A DNA stretch of 64,000 nucleotides from Sinanaerobacter sp. ZZT-01 (GTDB taxonomy: Bacteria > Bacillota > Clostridia > Peptostreptococcales > Anaerovoracaceae): contig NZ_CP141728.1 of assembly GCF_035621135.1 (NCBI RefSeq), positions 1,054,001-1,118,000 of the forward strand. Direction: 5' to 3'. Shown here in pieces: positions 50,844 to 59,533 of the stretch. The position numbers and the translations under genes are program-made. Numbering within the stretch: position 1 is the first letter of the stretch; each line of letters opens with the position of its first letter. The notes under the pieces are model-generated. The model was not told the DNA's origin. It saw nothing but the letters and a program-made list of their open reading frames with translations, and ran no database searches.

Positions 50844-52208
50844 TTAATCATTCATTGCGTATTTCTGAAGTTTTCTATGGAGTGAGCGCCTGCTGATGCC
50901 TAGAGCAAGCGCTGCCTTCGTTTTATTGCCGCCACTCTCAGTCATCGCATTTTGAATCACTTCTTTTTCTATTGAGTCAATCGCATTGTTCAACATCGGC
51001 TCCTGTTTCTTATGAAAACTCTTTGAAACCTCTTTTTCTTCACGAACTTCAATTGGCAAAGAATCCACATGGATCGTGTTTCCGGAAGAGATCACAACAC
51101 AACGCTCAATAATGTTTTCCAGCTCTCGGATATTTCCCGGCCAGCTGTAGGCCTTAAGACATTTCATTGCTTCACTTGTCAATTCTTTTCGTGTATTTGT
51201 AGTTGAGATCCGTGCAGAATCCTCTAAAAAAATCGTTACGAGATCTTCAATGTCTTCCACACGTTCTCTCAGAGGAGGAATGTGAATCGGAACTACATTA
51301 AGCCGATAATACAAGTCTTCTCGAAAATGGCCTTCCCGTACTTCCTTTAAAAGATTTTTATTTGTTGCGGCAATGACTCTGACATCTGCTTTGACAGAGC
51401 GAATTCCACCCAGCCGTTCAAAGGTCTTTTCCTGCAATACCCGAAGCAGCTTAACTTGAAGTGACGGCGAAATGTCTCCGATTTCATCTAAAAATATCGT
51501 TCCTCCGTCTGCTAATTCAAAACGTCCAGGCTTAGATGATACCGCTCCGGTAAATGCACCTTTTTCATATCCGAACAATTCACTTTCCAACAGGTTATCC
51601 GGTATTGCTCCGCAGTTCACATTGATAAGCGGTTTATCATTCCTGAGCCCCCATTGATGAAGGGCTCTTGCAATATAGCCTTTTCCCGTTCCGGTCTCGC
51701 CCGTAAGCAATACCGTTGAACCGCAGGCAGCCACCTGTTTTGCGAGCTGCAAAACCTCCTGCATCTTCGGACTTTTGCTGCTTATACTGTACTGGGTTTC
51801 CCTTGCGCCCAAAAGAAGGCCCCCAAAAGGATCTCTTTTCTGAACAGGCAGACATAATTTTTTTACTGCTGTTAAAATCTCCGTAATGTCAAAAGGTTTG
51901 GTTACGTAATCCTGCGCACCGCTTTTTAATGCATCAATTGCAGTTTCCATGGTTGCAAATGCCGTAATTAAAATAAAAGCAATCTCAGGATCCATTTCCT
52001 TCACTCGATGTAAAAATTCAATCCCCGTCATTTTAGGCATCTTAATATCGCTGATTATGATGTCCACATTGATGGTCTGAAGTATCTCTAACCCTTCTAA
52101 TCCATCACATGCAGTACATACCTGGTATCCTTCTTTTGTTAGAACCTTGTTTAAGAGCTGTCTGACATGCTGCTCATCATCAACTACCAGAATATTTATC
52201 TGTCCCAC
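50844..52208 (-). CDS. NtrC/AtoC-family response regulator (sigma-54 activator)
   Basis: 454-aa cytoplasmic regulator with three domains. The receiver (1-120) has the acidic pocket DDE (10-12) and phospho-acceptor D54 ([11 protein letters not shown]). The AAA+ domain (about 145-375) has Walker [13 protein letters not shown], the sigma-54-binding GAFTGA loop and the [10 protein letters not shown] segment. The Fis-type HTH is at the end ([19 protein letters not shown]). The start is GTG, with AAAGGGGAAG upstream. It lies 15 bp after the histidine kinase, with which it forms an AtoS/AtoC-like pair. Target inference: the sigma-54 promoter of the 4-hydroxybutyrate operon at 59.3 kb. Confidence 0.93.
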   Translation of the reverse strand: MGQINILVVDDEQHVRQLLNKVLTKEGYQVCTACDGLEGLEILQTINVDIIISDIKMPKMTGIEFLHRVKEMDPEIAFILITAFATMETAIDALKSGAQDYVTKPFDITEILTAVKKLCLPVQKRDPFGGLLLGARETQYSISSKSPKMQEVLQLAKQVAACGSTVLLTGETGTGKGYIARALHQWGLRNDKPLINVNCGAIPDNLLESELFGYEKGAFTGAVSSKPGRFELADGGTIFLDEIGDISPSLQVKLLRVLQEKTFERLGGIRSVKADVRVIAATNKNLLKEVREGHFREDLYYRLNVVPIHIPPLRERVEDIEDLVTIFLEDSARISTTNTRKELTSEAMKCLKAYSWPGNIRELENIIERCVVISSGNTIHVDSLPIEVREEKEVSKSFHKKQEPMLNNAIDSIEKEVIQNAMTESGGNKTKAALALGISRRSLHRKLQKYAMND

Positions 52209-52223
52209 ATTTCTTCCCCTTTC

Positions 52224-54032
52224 TCAAATCCAAGGTCTGGCTTCAACTGATTGTAATAGAATGGTGAACTTAGCTCCTTCTTTTACTACACTCTCCACTT
52301 CCAAGACGCCCTTATGGGCCTCTATAATTCTAGATGAGATGGCAAGTCCCATGCCAGCACCGATATCTTTTGTCGTAAAAAACGGCTCGAAGATTCGTTC
52401 CGACAGATCTCTTGGTATTCCTTCGCCGGTATCGATGATTTCTGTGAACACCATTTTACGGTTCTCATTGTAGCCTGTTTTAATTGTAATCACGCCGCCA
52501 TGCGGCATCGCCTGCACCGCATTGAGCAAGAGATTTAAAATTACAGGTTCAAAGAGTTCTTCATCTACCATCACATTTGGAATATCATTAAATACGGTAT
52601 TTATTTTTATCGATTTCGGAAGATCATTTTGCAGCAAGGTAATTACATAATTGATCGTCTTCCGTAAGTCAACTTCCTTTAAAACAGGGATTTTCGGTCT
52701 TGCAAAATGCATAAAGCGGTCAAGCATCTGCGTTAAGCGATCCACTTCATGAATGATGATATCAAGTCCCTCTACATTTAATTCATTTTCTGTCAATTCT
52801 AGCTTTGCCAATTGTGCATACCCTCGGATACTTGTCAAAGGATTTTTCACTTCATGTGCCAGGCTGGCACTCATCTCTCCTAAGGCTTTTAAATTTTTTG
52901 TTCGATTGGTACTTTCTTCAAACCTCTGAATGTCTAGGATATTTCGGAACACGCAGATCGCACCGATGACTTCCTTTTTTAAACCAAATTGAATTTTAAC
53001 ACTGTATAAAATCGGAATTTTATCTCCATGTGTATTATATATATCTGCTAAGGTCTTCAATTGCAAACTTCCTTTTGCCAGACAGCGTTTCAACGTATCT
53101 ATCAATGGTTTAATTTCTTTCGGTATAGGATTTTGCACATTTAAGCCCAGTACTTCTTCTGCCTTTAATCCAGTTAATTGCTCAGCTGCCTCATTAAAAG
53201 TTGTGATTTCTCCAATATTATTAATGCTTATAATTCCGCTTAAAAGATTTTCATATGCCTGCTCTGCATATTCCATAATTTCATGCATAGAAGCCGTTTC
53301 TCCCGACTTCGTCAGAACTTGCTGCATCGTCGACTTCAAATGATTTAACATTAAATTAAAGGAAGCGGCAATGTCCGCCAGCTCATCTTTATTTTTTGCT
53401 TTAATTTCTTGGCTGATATCTCCAGAAGCGATGCGAGCCGCCGATTTTGAAAGGTCACGTATTGGATTTGTTATCTTTTTAGAGATCCGTTTAGAAAGCG
53501 GCCATAAAATGCACAATAGAATAACCAGTAAAACAATGGTTCCTGTTTTTATATTGTTGATGTCTCGAAAAACTTTTGAATATCTGTCTTCTGAACAGAC
53601 ATACCAACCTTCAAGCCCCGCAATTTGATCCAATGAGGTAAGGTGTGAAATATAATTTTCCCCTTTTTTATAAATTTGCTGTAGGGAGGATTGCTTGGAA
53701 AAGGTCAAATCATAAGGAAGTTCCCATCCATAATATCCGATTGTCCTTTTCTCTTTATTAATCAGAAAGCTGTTCTCTTTGACATCTTCATTAATATAAT
53801 TTGAATTTCGAATGATCAGATAGGCTTCTTCCGGCGTAATAGCCCCTTCTTTCTGGCTTACCGCTTGAAAACACTCAGAAAGTAAATGTGTTCGATCTTC
53901 AAGTGTTCTTTCCTGCATGCCATGACCTATTTTTTCTATGCCTGCTACCAAAACATAGCTAATAATAATCAGCAAGCTGATTGCAATGCACACCAAATAA
54001 AACATTGCTCTTGTTTGAACCGATTTAAACAT
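52224..54032 (-). CDS. Membrane sensor histidine kinase (AtoS-like)
   Basis: 602-aa sensor. Two membrane segments (about 11-31 and 163-182) enclose an extracellular sensing loop of some 130 residues. HAMP follows (183-235), then PAS (about 262-370), the HisKA dimerisation helix with phospho-acceptor H393 (ASLAHEVKNPLTS), and HATPase_c with N box LNLLLNAVQAM, G1 DTGEGIP, F box FEPFFTT and G2 GAGMGLAI. The ATG at 54032 was chosen because GGAG lies upstream. It is cotranscribed with the response regulator. A hairpin separates it from abfT, so the pair may also have its own promoter. The signal may be a short-chain organic acid, by analogy with AtoS. Confidence 0.92.
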   Translation of the reverse strand: MFKSVQTRAMFYLVCIAISLLIIISYVLVAGIEKIGHGMQERTLEDRTHLLSECFQAVSQKEGAITPEEAYLIIRNSNYINEDVKENSFLINKEKRTIGYYGWELPYDLTFSKQSSLQQIYKKGENYISHLTSLDQIAGLEGWYVCSEDRYSKVFRDINNIKTGTIVLLVILLCILWPLSKRISKKITNPIRDLSKSAARIASGDISQEIKAKNKDELADIAASFNLMLNHLKSTMQQVLTKSGETASMHEIMEYAEQAYENLLSGIISINNIGEITTFNEAAEQLTGLKAEEVLGLNVQNPIPKEIKPLIDTLKRCLAKGSLQLKTLADIYNTHGDKIPILYSVKIQFGLKKEVIGAICVFRNILDIQRFEESTNRTKNLKALGEMSASLAHEVKNPLTSIRGYAQLAKLELTENELNVEGLDIIIHEVDRLTQMLDRFMHFARPKIPVLKEVDLRKTINYVITLLQNDLPKSIKINTVFNDIPNVMVDEELFEPVILNLLLNAVQAMPHGGVITIKTGYNENRKMVFTEIIDTGEGIPRDLSERIFEPFFTTKDIGAGMGLAISSRIIEAHKGVLEVESVVKEGAKFTILLQSVEARPWI

Positions 54033-54077
54033 AAGAATTCTCCACACGTGTCACTATCTAAAGTAAAAATAGAAAGA

Positions 54078-54108
54078 AGTCCATAGTGAAAAAACATCAT
54101 TATGGACT
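54078..54108 (-). terminator. Hairpin between abfT and the histidine kinase
   Basis: AGTCCATAATG and CACTATGGACT pair on the minus strand around ATGTTTTTT, followed by TCTTTCTATTTTT. It is a probable terminator, perhaps partial, that would make the two-component genes less expressed than the enzyme genes. Confidence 0.65.
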
Positions 54109-54126
54109 CTCTTTATTTTAACATAC

Positions 54127-55443
54127 TTAAAACTCTACATGGAATCTTTTTTCAAATTCTTTTCCAAGTTCTTCTCTGAAATCAGGGTGCGCAATTTCAA
54201 TCAGCGCTCTCGCTCTTTCCTGAAGAGACTTCCCCTTCATCTGTGCGATGCCATATTCCGTTACAATGTAATCGACATCATGCCTTGATGTCGTGACTGC
54301 TGCACCATGTGCAATATAAGGTACAATCTTGGAAACCTTACTGCCATCTTTCATCGACGCAGTAGAAGGCATAGCAATGATTGCTTTTGCCATTCCGTCG
54401 AGTGACATGGCCGCTCCTCGAACAAAATCAACCTGACCGCCAACACCGGAAAATTGCCTGATTCCAATGGCGTCTGATACAACCTGCCCCATAAAGTCCA
54501 CCTCTAGGCAAGCATTGATGCAAACCAGCTTTGAGGATTGTGCGACAATGGATGGATGATTTACATAATCAACCGGTTTCATCTCGACCATAGGATTTTT
54601 ATTACAGAAATCATACAGACGTTTGGTTCCCATCAAAAAGGTAACCGTCATCTTTCCATTATCAATCGATTTCTGAGAACAGTCCACAACTCCGGCTTCA
54701 TAAAGGTCAACTACACCATCTGAAATCATTTCGGAATGAATCCCTAGATGTTTTTTATCTTTTAATTGGCTCAACACAGCATCCGGAATCGCGCCGATTC
54801 CCAATTGCAATGTGGAACCGTCTTCAACTAAGGAAGCGCAGTTCTTTCCAATCGCTGTTTCTACTTCACCAATTTTGGGAACTCCGATTTCCGGGAGCGG
54901 ATGAGAGCTTTCTACAAATGCGTCAATTTGATTCACATGTACAAAAGTGTCTCCATAAACCACAGGAACTTGATCATTGACTTCTGCTAAGACAATTTTC
55001 GCTGATTTCATTGCCTGCATTGTATAATCAGACGATACTCCGACGCTGCAAAACCCATTTTCATCCGGCGGGGATACCATGACCATAAATACATCGACTT
55101 TAAAAATTCCTTTACGAATCATACCCGGAATTTCATGAAAGAACACAGGAACAAACTGTCCATGCCCCTGTTCCAGCGATTTTCTTGTCGTTGCACTCGT
55201 AAACCAGCCTCGAAAAGTGAAATGCTCCTTATTTTCCGGTAAGGAATATTCTCCTTTCCCTAATGTAACCATATGCGATACCGTTACATTTTTATACGCT
55301 TCTTTATTCGCCACCATAGCTTCTACTAAAAGCGGCGGCTCTGCTACTGCATGAGCCAAGACTACCGTATCACCTGAATGAATCTTATTGACAGCCTCCT
55401 TTGCCGTACATTTACGGCTGTCATAAATTGCTTTCCAATCCAT
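54127..55443 (-). CDS. abfT: 4-hydroxybutyrate CoA-transferase
   Basis: Activates 4-hydroxybutyrate by CoA transfer from acetyl- or butyryl-CoA, preparing it for AbfD. 438 aa of the class I acetyl-CoA hydrolase/transferase family. The catalytic glutamate is E238 (GIHSEMISDG), the same residue number as in the C. aminobutyricum enzyme. GIGAIPDAVLSQL and FSGVGGQVDFVRGA are the CoA-binding and family motifs. The ATG at 55443 has AAGGAGG; a longer frame adds eight unlikely residues. It follows abfD and the small Cys protein in the leftward operon. Confidence 0.93.
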   Translation of the reverse strand: MDWKAIYDSRKCTAKEAVNKIHSGDTVVLAHAVAEPPLLVEAMVANKEAYKNVTVSHMVTLGKGEYSLPENKEHFTFRGWFTSATTRKSLEQGHGQFVPVFFHEIPGMIRKGIFKVDVFMVMVSPPDENGFCSVGVSSDYTMQAMKSAKIVLAEVNDQVPVVYGDTFVHVNQIDAFVESSHPLPEIGVPKIGEVETAIGKNCASLVEDGSTLQLGIGAIPDAVLSQLKDKKHLGIHSEMISDGVVDLYEAGVVDCSQKSIDNGKMTVTFLMGTKRLYDFCNKNPMVEMKPVDYVNHPSIVAQSSKLVCINACLEVDFMGQVVSDAIGIRQFSGVGGQVDFVRGAAMSLDGMAKAIIAMPSTASMKDGSKVSKIVPYIAHGAAVTTSRHDVDYIVTEYGIAQMKGKSLQERARALIEIAHPDFREELGKEFEKRFHVEF

Positions 55444-55497
55444 ACTTAAGTCCTCCTTGTAAATCACTTCGGTGAGGATTAAAAAACACTCACCTCT

Positions 55498-55761
55498 TTA
55501 ACTTAAATCACGAATGACTTTTACAATCCTGTCTATGTCGCCATAGTCCCACATTTTAATAACGCCTTCTCTAGTTTTAAATTGTTCATAAGAAGCACAG
55601 CAATTTGTACAGCCTCCTATTACTAAAATAACATCATAGGTTACACCCTCACAGGCATATTCGAACTCAACGTCACTTAATGATTTCTTTATCTCTTCCA
55701 GAGCATTTCCTCTGTCATATCTCGGATTGCATCCTCCGCAAAATCTAACACCACATTTCAT
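55498..55761 (-). CDS. Small cysteine-rich protein with CGGC motif, in the 4-hydroxybutyrate operon
   Basis: 87-aa protein of unknown function. It begins MKCGVRFCGGCNPRYDRG, where C-x4-C-x2-C could hold metal or an Fe-S cluster, and has a second pair of cysteines in GGCTNCCASYEQF near residue 52. The pattern recalls CGGC-domain metal-binding proteins, but the similarity is limited to the motif. The ATG at 55761 has GGAGGAAG at good spacing. It is placed between abfD and abfT, suggesting a service role for AbfD, such as Fe-S cluster or flavin maintenance. This role is inference. Confidence 0.75.
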   Translation of the reverse strand: MKCGVRFCGGCNPRYDRGNALEEIKKSLSDVEFEYACEGVTYDVILVIGGCTNCCASYEQFKTREGVIKMWDYGDIDRIVKVIRDLS

Positions 55762-55863
55762 ATTCTTTCTTCCTCCGTGTATTATTAGTGGGACGGTAAA
55801 ACCGCCCCACATAATTTTTCTTTTATCATACTATGCAGAGTTAAAAGAATCAATGGCAGATCT

Positions 55864-57336
55864 TTATTTGATTCCGGCAATTTCTTTTGCCAATTCTTTT
55901 TTCGCATTAATATTGCCCTGGCGGCTGATCATGATTCTCTGTGCCTGAGGAGAACCTGCACCATGCATTGATTCAGTTCTATAACCAACTGCGGAAGAAC
56001 CAAGACAAATATTTTCTAAGAATCTCAGAACTCTCATTCTTTCCTCAGTCGTGCATACCGGGGAAGCAGCAAAGTATTTATTGCAAACTTCTCCAATTGT
56101 TTCTCCGTTTTTCCCTACCTTAGTTTTCGATTTAAAGTCTTTCTCGGAAGGCATCGTTACCATTAATCCACCTGCAATGTCTTCTGCCAATCTTACAATT
56201 TCATATGGAAATCTTGTAACATTTTGTTTACATACATTCGCAAGCAAAAGGTCAATTTGATAATTTCCGGATTCAGTTGGATATCCTTCTGCAGAACAGG
56301 CAATTCCACAGCAATACAAAGTCTCATTCAGGTGTGTCATTTCGATTAGTTTATCTTTAATATGAGATGCCTTATTTGCTCCGTTATAATCCGCTGCAAG
56401 CGCCGCTGCACCGATGATAACATCACCTACACCTACCTTGCACCCACCATAAGATTGTCTATGATATCCTGCAAAGCGTTCTACAAGCATTCCTGCATAG
56501 TCGGATTCTCCATTTAGAAAAACATATTCATTTGGAATAAATACGTCGTCAAATACAACCAAAGCTTCCTGCCCGCCAAATTGCTTGTTTCCAAGATCAA
56601 CATCTGCATCTTCTTCAAGCTTTCTGGTATCACAGGACTGTCTGCCATATATCATATATATGCCATCTGCATCAGAAGGACATGCAAATGAAACAGCATA
56701 GTCTTTATCCTCCGGACGCATCGCCTGTGTAGGCATAATCAAATGCCAGTGTGAATTAATGGACCCAGTTTGATGACATTTTGCACCACGAACAACAATT
56801 CCATCTTTTCTTTTCTCCACTACATGCACAAATAAATCCGGATCTTTCTGCCCAGATGGACCAACACCGCGATCCCCTTTTGGATCGGTCATAGCGCCAT
56901 CCACTACTAAATCTTCTTCCTGTACCATCTTTAAAAATTTCTTGAAGTTCTCATGGTATGTACTTCCGTATTTTTTATCTACTTCAAAGGTAGTAGAAAA
57001 GACTGCATTAAAAGCATCCATCCCAACACAACGTTGAAAGCAGCTTGCTGTTTTTTGTCCGCAAAGTCTTTGCATCTTCACTTTTTTTCTAAGATCATCT
57101 GTACTTTGGTGTAAGTGTCCAAAACGGTTAATCGTTTTGCCGGTCAAGTTTGACTTTGCAGTCATAAGGTCTGCATATTGCGGATCTTGCGCTAAGTCAT
57201 ATGTAACTGCCACACAATTGATGGAAGGCCGAATCATAGGATGATCCACCCAATTTTCAATTTTTTCTCCAAACATATACACTCTCGTATTCAACTTTTT
57301 CAAGCTTTCAATGTACTGTTTTCCCGTCATTAACAT
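55864..57336 (-). CDS. abfD: 4-hydroxybutyryl-CoA dehydratase
   Basis: Converts 4-hydroxybutyryl-CoA to crotonyl-CoA by a ketyl-radical mechanism using FAD and a [4Fe-4S] cluster; it also has vinylacetyl-CoA isomerase activity. 490 aa. The cluster ligands C99, C103, H292 and C299 occur at the same numbers as in the C. aminobutyricum enzyme (CFQRC and YHRQSYGGC). The N-terminal stretch YMFGEKIENWVDHPMIRPS and C-terminal GSPQAQRIMI are family hallmarks. AAGGAGGAG precedes the ATG at 57336. The enzyme is oxygen-sensitive, consistent with a strict anaerobe. The crotonyl-CoA formed joins the lysine pathway product. Confidence 0.96.
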   Translation of the reverse strand: MLMTGKQYIESLKKLNTRVYMFGEKIENWVDHPMIRPSINCVAVTYDLAQDPQYADLMTAKSNLTGKTINRFGHLHQSTDDLRKKVKMQRLCGQKTASCFQRCVGMDAFNAVFSTTFEVDKKYGSTYHENFKKFLKMVQEEDLVVDGAMTDPKGDRGVGPSGQKDPDLFVHVVEKRKDGIVVRGAKCHQTGSINSHWHLIMPTQAMRPEDKDYAVSFACPSDADGIYMIYGRQSCDTRKLEEDADVDLGNKQFGGQEALVVFDDVFIPNEYVFLNGESDYAGMLVERFAGYHRQSYGGCKVGVGDVIIGAAALAADYNGANKASHIKDKLIEMTHLNETLYCCGIACSAEGYPTESGNYQIDLLLANVCKQNVTRFPYEIVRLAEDIAGGLMVTMPSEKDFKSKTKVGKNGETIGEVCNKYFAASPVCTTEERMRVLRFLENICLGSSAVGYRTESMHGAGSPQAQRIMISRQGNINAKKELAKEIAGIK

Positions 57337-57444
57337 ATCCAAACTCCTCCTTCTCATGAATCCGATTTAATACAATTTTTTAATCGAATTACATAAACCT
57401 TAACTCTATATGCAAACATCAATGTAGTGATTGAATTGCCGGTA

Positions 57445-57723
57445 TTAAACCTCTTTGTTCAGTATTTTGCGAGCCATATCAAGCAAGTCTTCACTCACCG
57501 AGGTATCAAGACAGACATCCGTAACTCCTTCAACGTTTTCTGTTATAATTTCCTTTACAGCTCCTTCTATCGTCTGTTGTGCAGAAGGACATTGCCCGCA
57601 TGCACCAGTCATACGGATCCAGACAACACCATCTTCAAATCGGGTCAGCATTGCTCCTCCGTAATGCTCGGATAACATGGGGTTTACTTTATCTTCTATC
57701 ACTTTTTTTATTTTTTCTTCCAA
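57445..57723 (-). CDS. NifU-like C-terminal domain protein (Fe-S cluster scaffold)
   Basis: 92-aa NifU C-domain (Nfu) protein. The CxxC motif GACGQCPSAQQT lies near residue 38 and would hold a transient Fe-S cluster. It likely supplies the [4Fe-4S] cluster of the adjacent AbfD (inference from position). The TTG at 57723 is taken as start because GGAG then lies seven bases upstream; a GTG nine bases earlier would abut the ribosome site. The gene lies 27 bp after the permease and 109 bp before abfD, in the same orientation. Confidence 0.85.
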   Translation of the reverse strand: MEEKIKKVIEDKVNPMLSEHYGGAMLTRFEDGVVWIRMTGACGQCPSAQQTIEGAVKEIITENVEGVTDVCLDTSVSEDLLDMARKILNKEV

Positions 57724-57749
57724 AGTAGTCACTCCAATACTATTTTTTA

Positions 57750-59171
57750 TTAAGCAATTTCTTCATCCGCTTCCAAATTACCGGATTCTTGGGTCATAAT
57801 TTCAACTTCTTTTGACCATAAATGCCCAAAAGTAGCGTCTCCTTTAAGAAAATCTTTTCCATAGCACAGAAGACATGCAAGCACTCCAATCGCGAGTCCA
57901 AAGGCAGAGCCTTTTACCAGTAGCGCTCCGGCTATCACACCAGCGATCCCTAAATCCTTAAAGCTTTGAGACTGTTGTACGCCAATACGTACACTTACGA
58001 ATCCCTGAACAATCATCGTCAAAGCCAACGCCACAGATAAAATCGGTTGTACCAAAGTTACAATCGGTAATAACCAGTATCCTGTAAACGTTCCGAATCG
58101 GAAAGAGGCTGCGCCGCCGAACAGCGATTGCATGCTTCTTCTGCCTTTCTTATAACGTTCACATACAACAACCTGCATGGCTGCCCAAAGTGGTCCGCAC
58201 ATGGTGATATCCGGCCCGATTACTCCCATAATGGTGTTTCTGATACCAAAGATTAAATGTGCACGATTGGGATTATAGTCAATGAGTTCGTCATCCCTTG
58301 CGACATCTGCGTCATGCACCAGTGCTTTACTCTGTACAACGTCACCAAATAGCACAATATAAATTGCTAACACGGTCGGAATTGATTTCAAAAACATGAT
58401 TGGTGTTGGCCAGCCAACTGCCCCCCAAGGTACCCAATCCGTCCACAAAGTATGAAAATCGGGATTACTAAAGCCAAGTTCAATGTGAGGTAGCGCACTT
58501 TCTCCTACGAGTGGTGCGACGATAACTGCAATTAAAACAGCAGGTAAAATTCCTAAATTTGCTATCGTTTCCCATACTTTATTTTTTGTGCTTAACCGTT
58601 TAAATCCGTTTGAGAAAAGCAGATAAAACGCAACGATCAAACAAATAGCAGTTGTATAAGGCATCATCTCAAATTTTCCGCCTTCTTTGAAAATCATGGT
58701 AATGGCAGAAATACCCGCGCCCAATATGATTCCGGATTTAATTGCGGGTGGAATCAGAGAAATAATTTTTCCTGCTACACCAGTTAATCCTAATAAAATA
58801 GCAAAAATTCCAAGTGTAATTTCAAATGCAACCAAGCCCTGCATTCTCGCATGACCTGCAGGAAAAGTCAGACAATACGCGGTTAGCAATGGAATTGCCG
58901 GTGTAATCCAGCCCGGAACAACCGGATCTCCAAGCAACGTGTGCCACGTATAAAAAAATCCGTTTAAAATAACAACTGCAAGTGCAACCTCAAAAGGCAT
59001 ACTTAACGCATCCTGTAAAAGCGGAATTGCACCGAGACATACAGCACACATAAGCAGGCCTTGGATGTAATCTGCTACCTCAAATCGATAATGAATGAAT
59101 GGAAAACGGATTTTAAATGGTCCCGCTTTGATGAACGGCGCTTCTTCGCCGTATGGCATATACTCTCTCAT
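57750..59171 (-). CDS. NCS2-like membrane permease in the 4-hydroxybutyrate operon
   Basis: 473-aa polytopic membrane protein with about 12-14 hydrophobic segments, of the uracil/xanthine/sulfate-permease-like fold (NCS2/APC core). Seen: an N-terminal YIQGLLMCAVCLGAIPLLQ helix, LIPPAIKSGIILGAGISAITMI near the middle, and GVIGPDITMCGPLWAAMQ. The first two transmembrane blocks look like a repeat pair. First gene of the operon, with AAAGGAG before the ATG, and about 100 nt downstream of a sigma-54 promoter. The cargo is unknown; 4-aminobutyrate, 4-hydroxybutyrate or a related acid is suggested by the operon. Confidence 0.8.
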   Translation of the reverse strand: MREYMPYGEEAPFIKAGPFKIRFPFIHYRFEVADYIQGLLMCAVCLGAIPLLQDALSMPFEVALAVVILNGFFYTWHTLLGDPVVPGWITPAIPLLTAYCLTFPAGHARMQGLVAFEITLGIFAILLGLTGVAGKIISLIPPAIKSGIILGAGISAITMIFKEGGKFEMMPYTTAICLIVAFYLLFSNGFKRLSTKNKVWETIANLGILPAVLIAVIVAPLVGESALPHIELGFSNPDFHTLWTDWVPWGAVGWPTPIMFLKSIPTVLAIYIVLFGDVVQSKALVHDADVARDDELIDYNPNRAHLIFGIRNTIMGVIGPDITMCGPLWAAMQVVVCERYKKGRRSMQSLFGGAASFRFGTFTGYWLLPIVTLVQPILSVALALTMIVQGFVSVRIGVQQSQSFKDLGIAGVIAGALLVKGSAFGLAIGVLACLLCYGKDFLKGDATFGHLWSKEVEIMTQESGNLEADEEIA

Positions 59172-59285
59172 ATTTTTTCTCCTTTCCTTTTCTCGATAAT
59201 CTCTAATGCTATAATTTCTGTTTTATTCTGAAAATGTATATAACCTCCAATTGCAGCAAGATTTACACACTCACTTTGTTAAAAA

Positions 59286-59301
59286 GCAAAACGCATGCCA
59301 A
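59286..59301 (-). promoter_or_regulatory. Sigma-54 promoter of the permease-nfu-abfD-abfT operon
   Basis: On the minus strand TTGGCATGCGTTTTGC has GG and GC ten bases apart. Transcription should start near 59274, about 100 nt before the permease. It is the third near-consensus -24/-12 element in the window. Confidence 0.85.
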
Positions 59302-59433
59302 TAAAAAATTAAAGCTTGTCTTTTATTTTCAAATTTGCTGACATCCATTGATATTCTAAGTCAGAAAATTAATTATATTTATATAATTAACAAATATACA
59401 AGCAGCTTTTGTTTCTTAATTTTCTCATAAGTG

Positions 59434-59449
59434 TGACAAATCTGTCACG
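59434..59449. promoter_or_regulatory. Palindromic enhancer candidate for the AtoC-like regulator
   Basis: GTGACAAATCTGTCAC consists of perfect GTGACA/TGTCAC arms around four bases. It lies about 140 bp upstream of the sigma-54 promoter, the usual distance for an NtrC-family activator site. The rest of the 361-bp gap 59172-59533 is AT-rich, apart from the promoter and the terminator at its right end. Confidence 0.6.
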
Positions 59450-59470
59450 ATACGGGCATTTTTGGCATAA

Positions 59471-59519
59471 TAAAAAGAGTCAATTCCGCCCGTTTTGTCT
59501 TCGGTTGGAATTGGCTCTC
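59471..59519 (-). terminator. Terminator of the metallophosphoesterase gene
   Basis: AGAGCCAATTCC and GGAATTGACTCT pair with one G-T wobble on the minus strand and TTTTTATTAT follows. It lies 15 bp after the stop. Confidence 0.85.
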
Positions 59520-59533
59520 ACTTAAATTATTAA

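Noticed and set aside
59460-59475. TTTTTGGCATAATAAAAAG as a possible rightward sigma-54 promoter
   Set aside because: It has the -24 part but no GC at the -12 position and no rightward gene follows.
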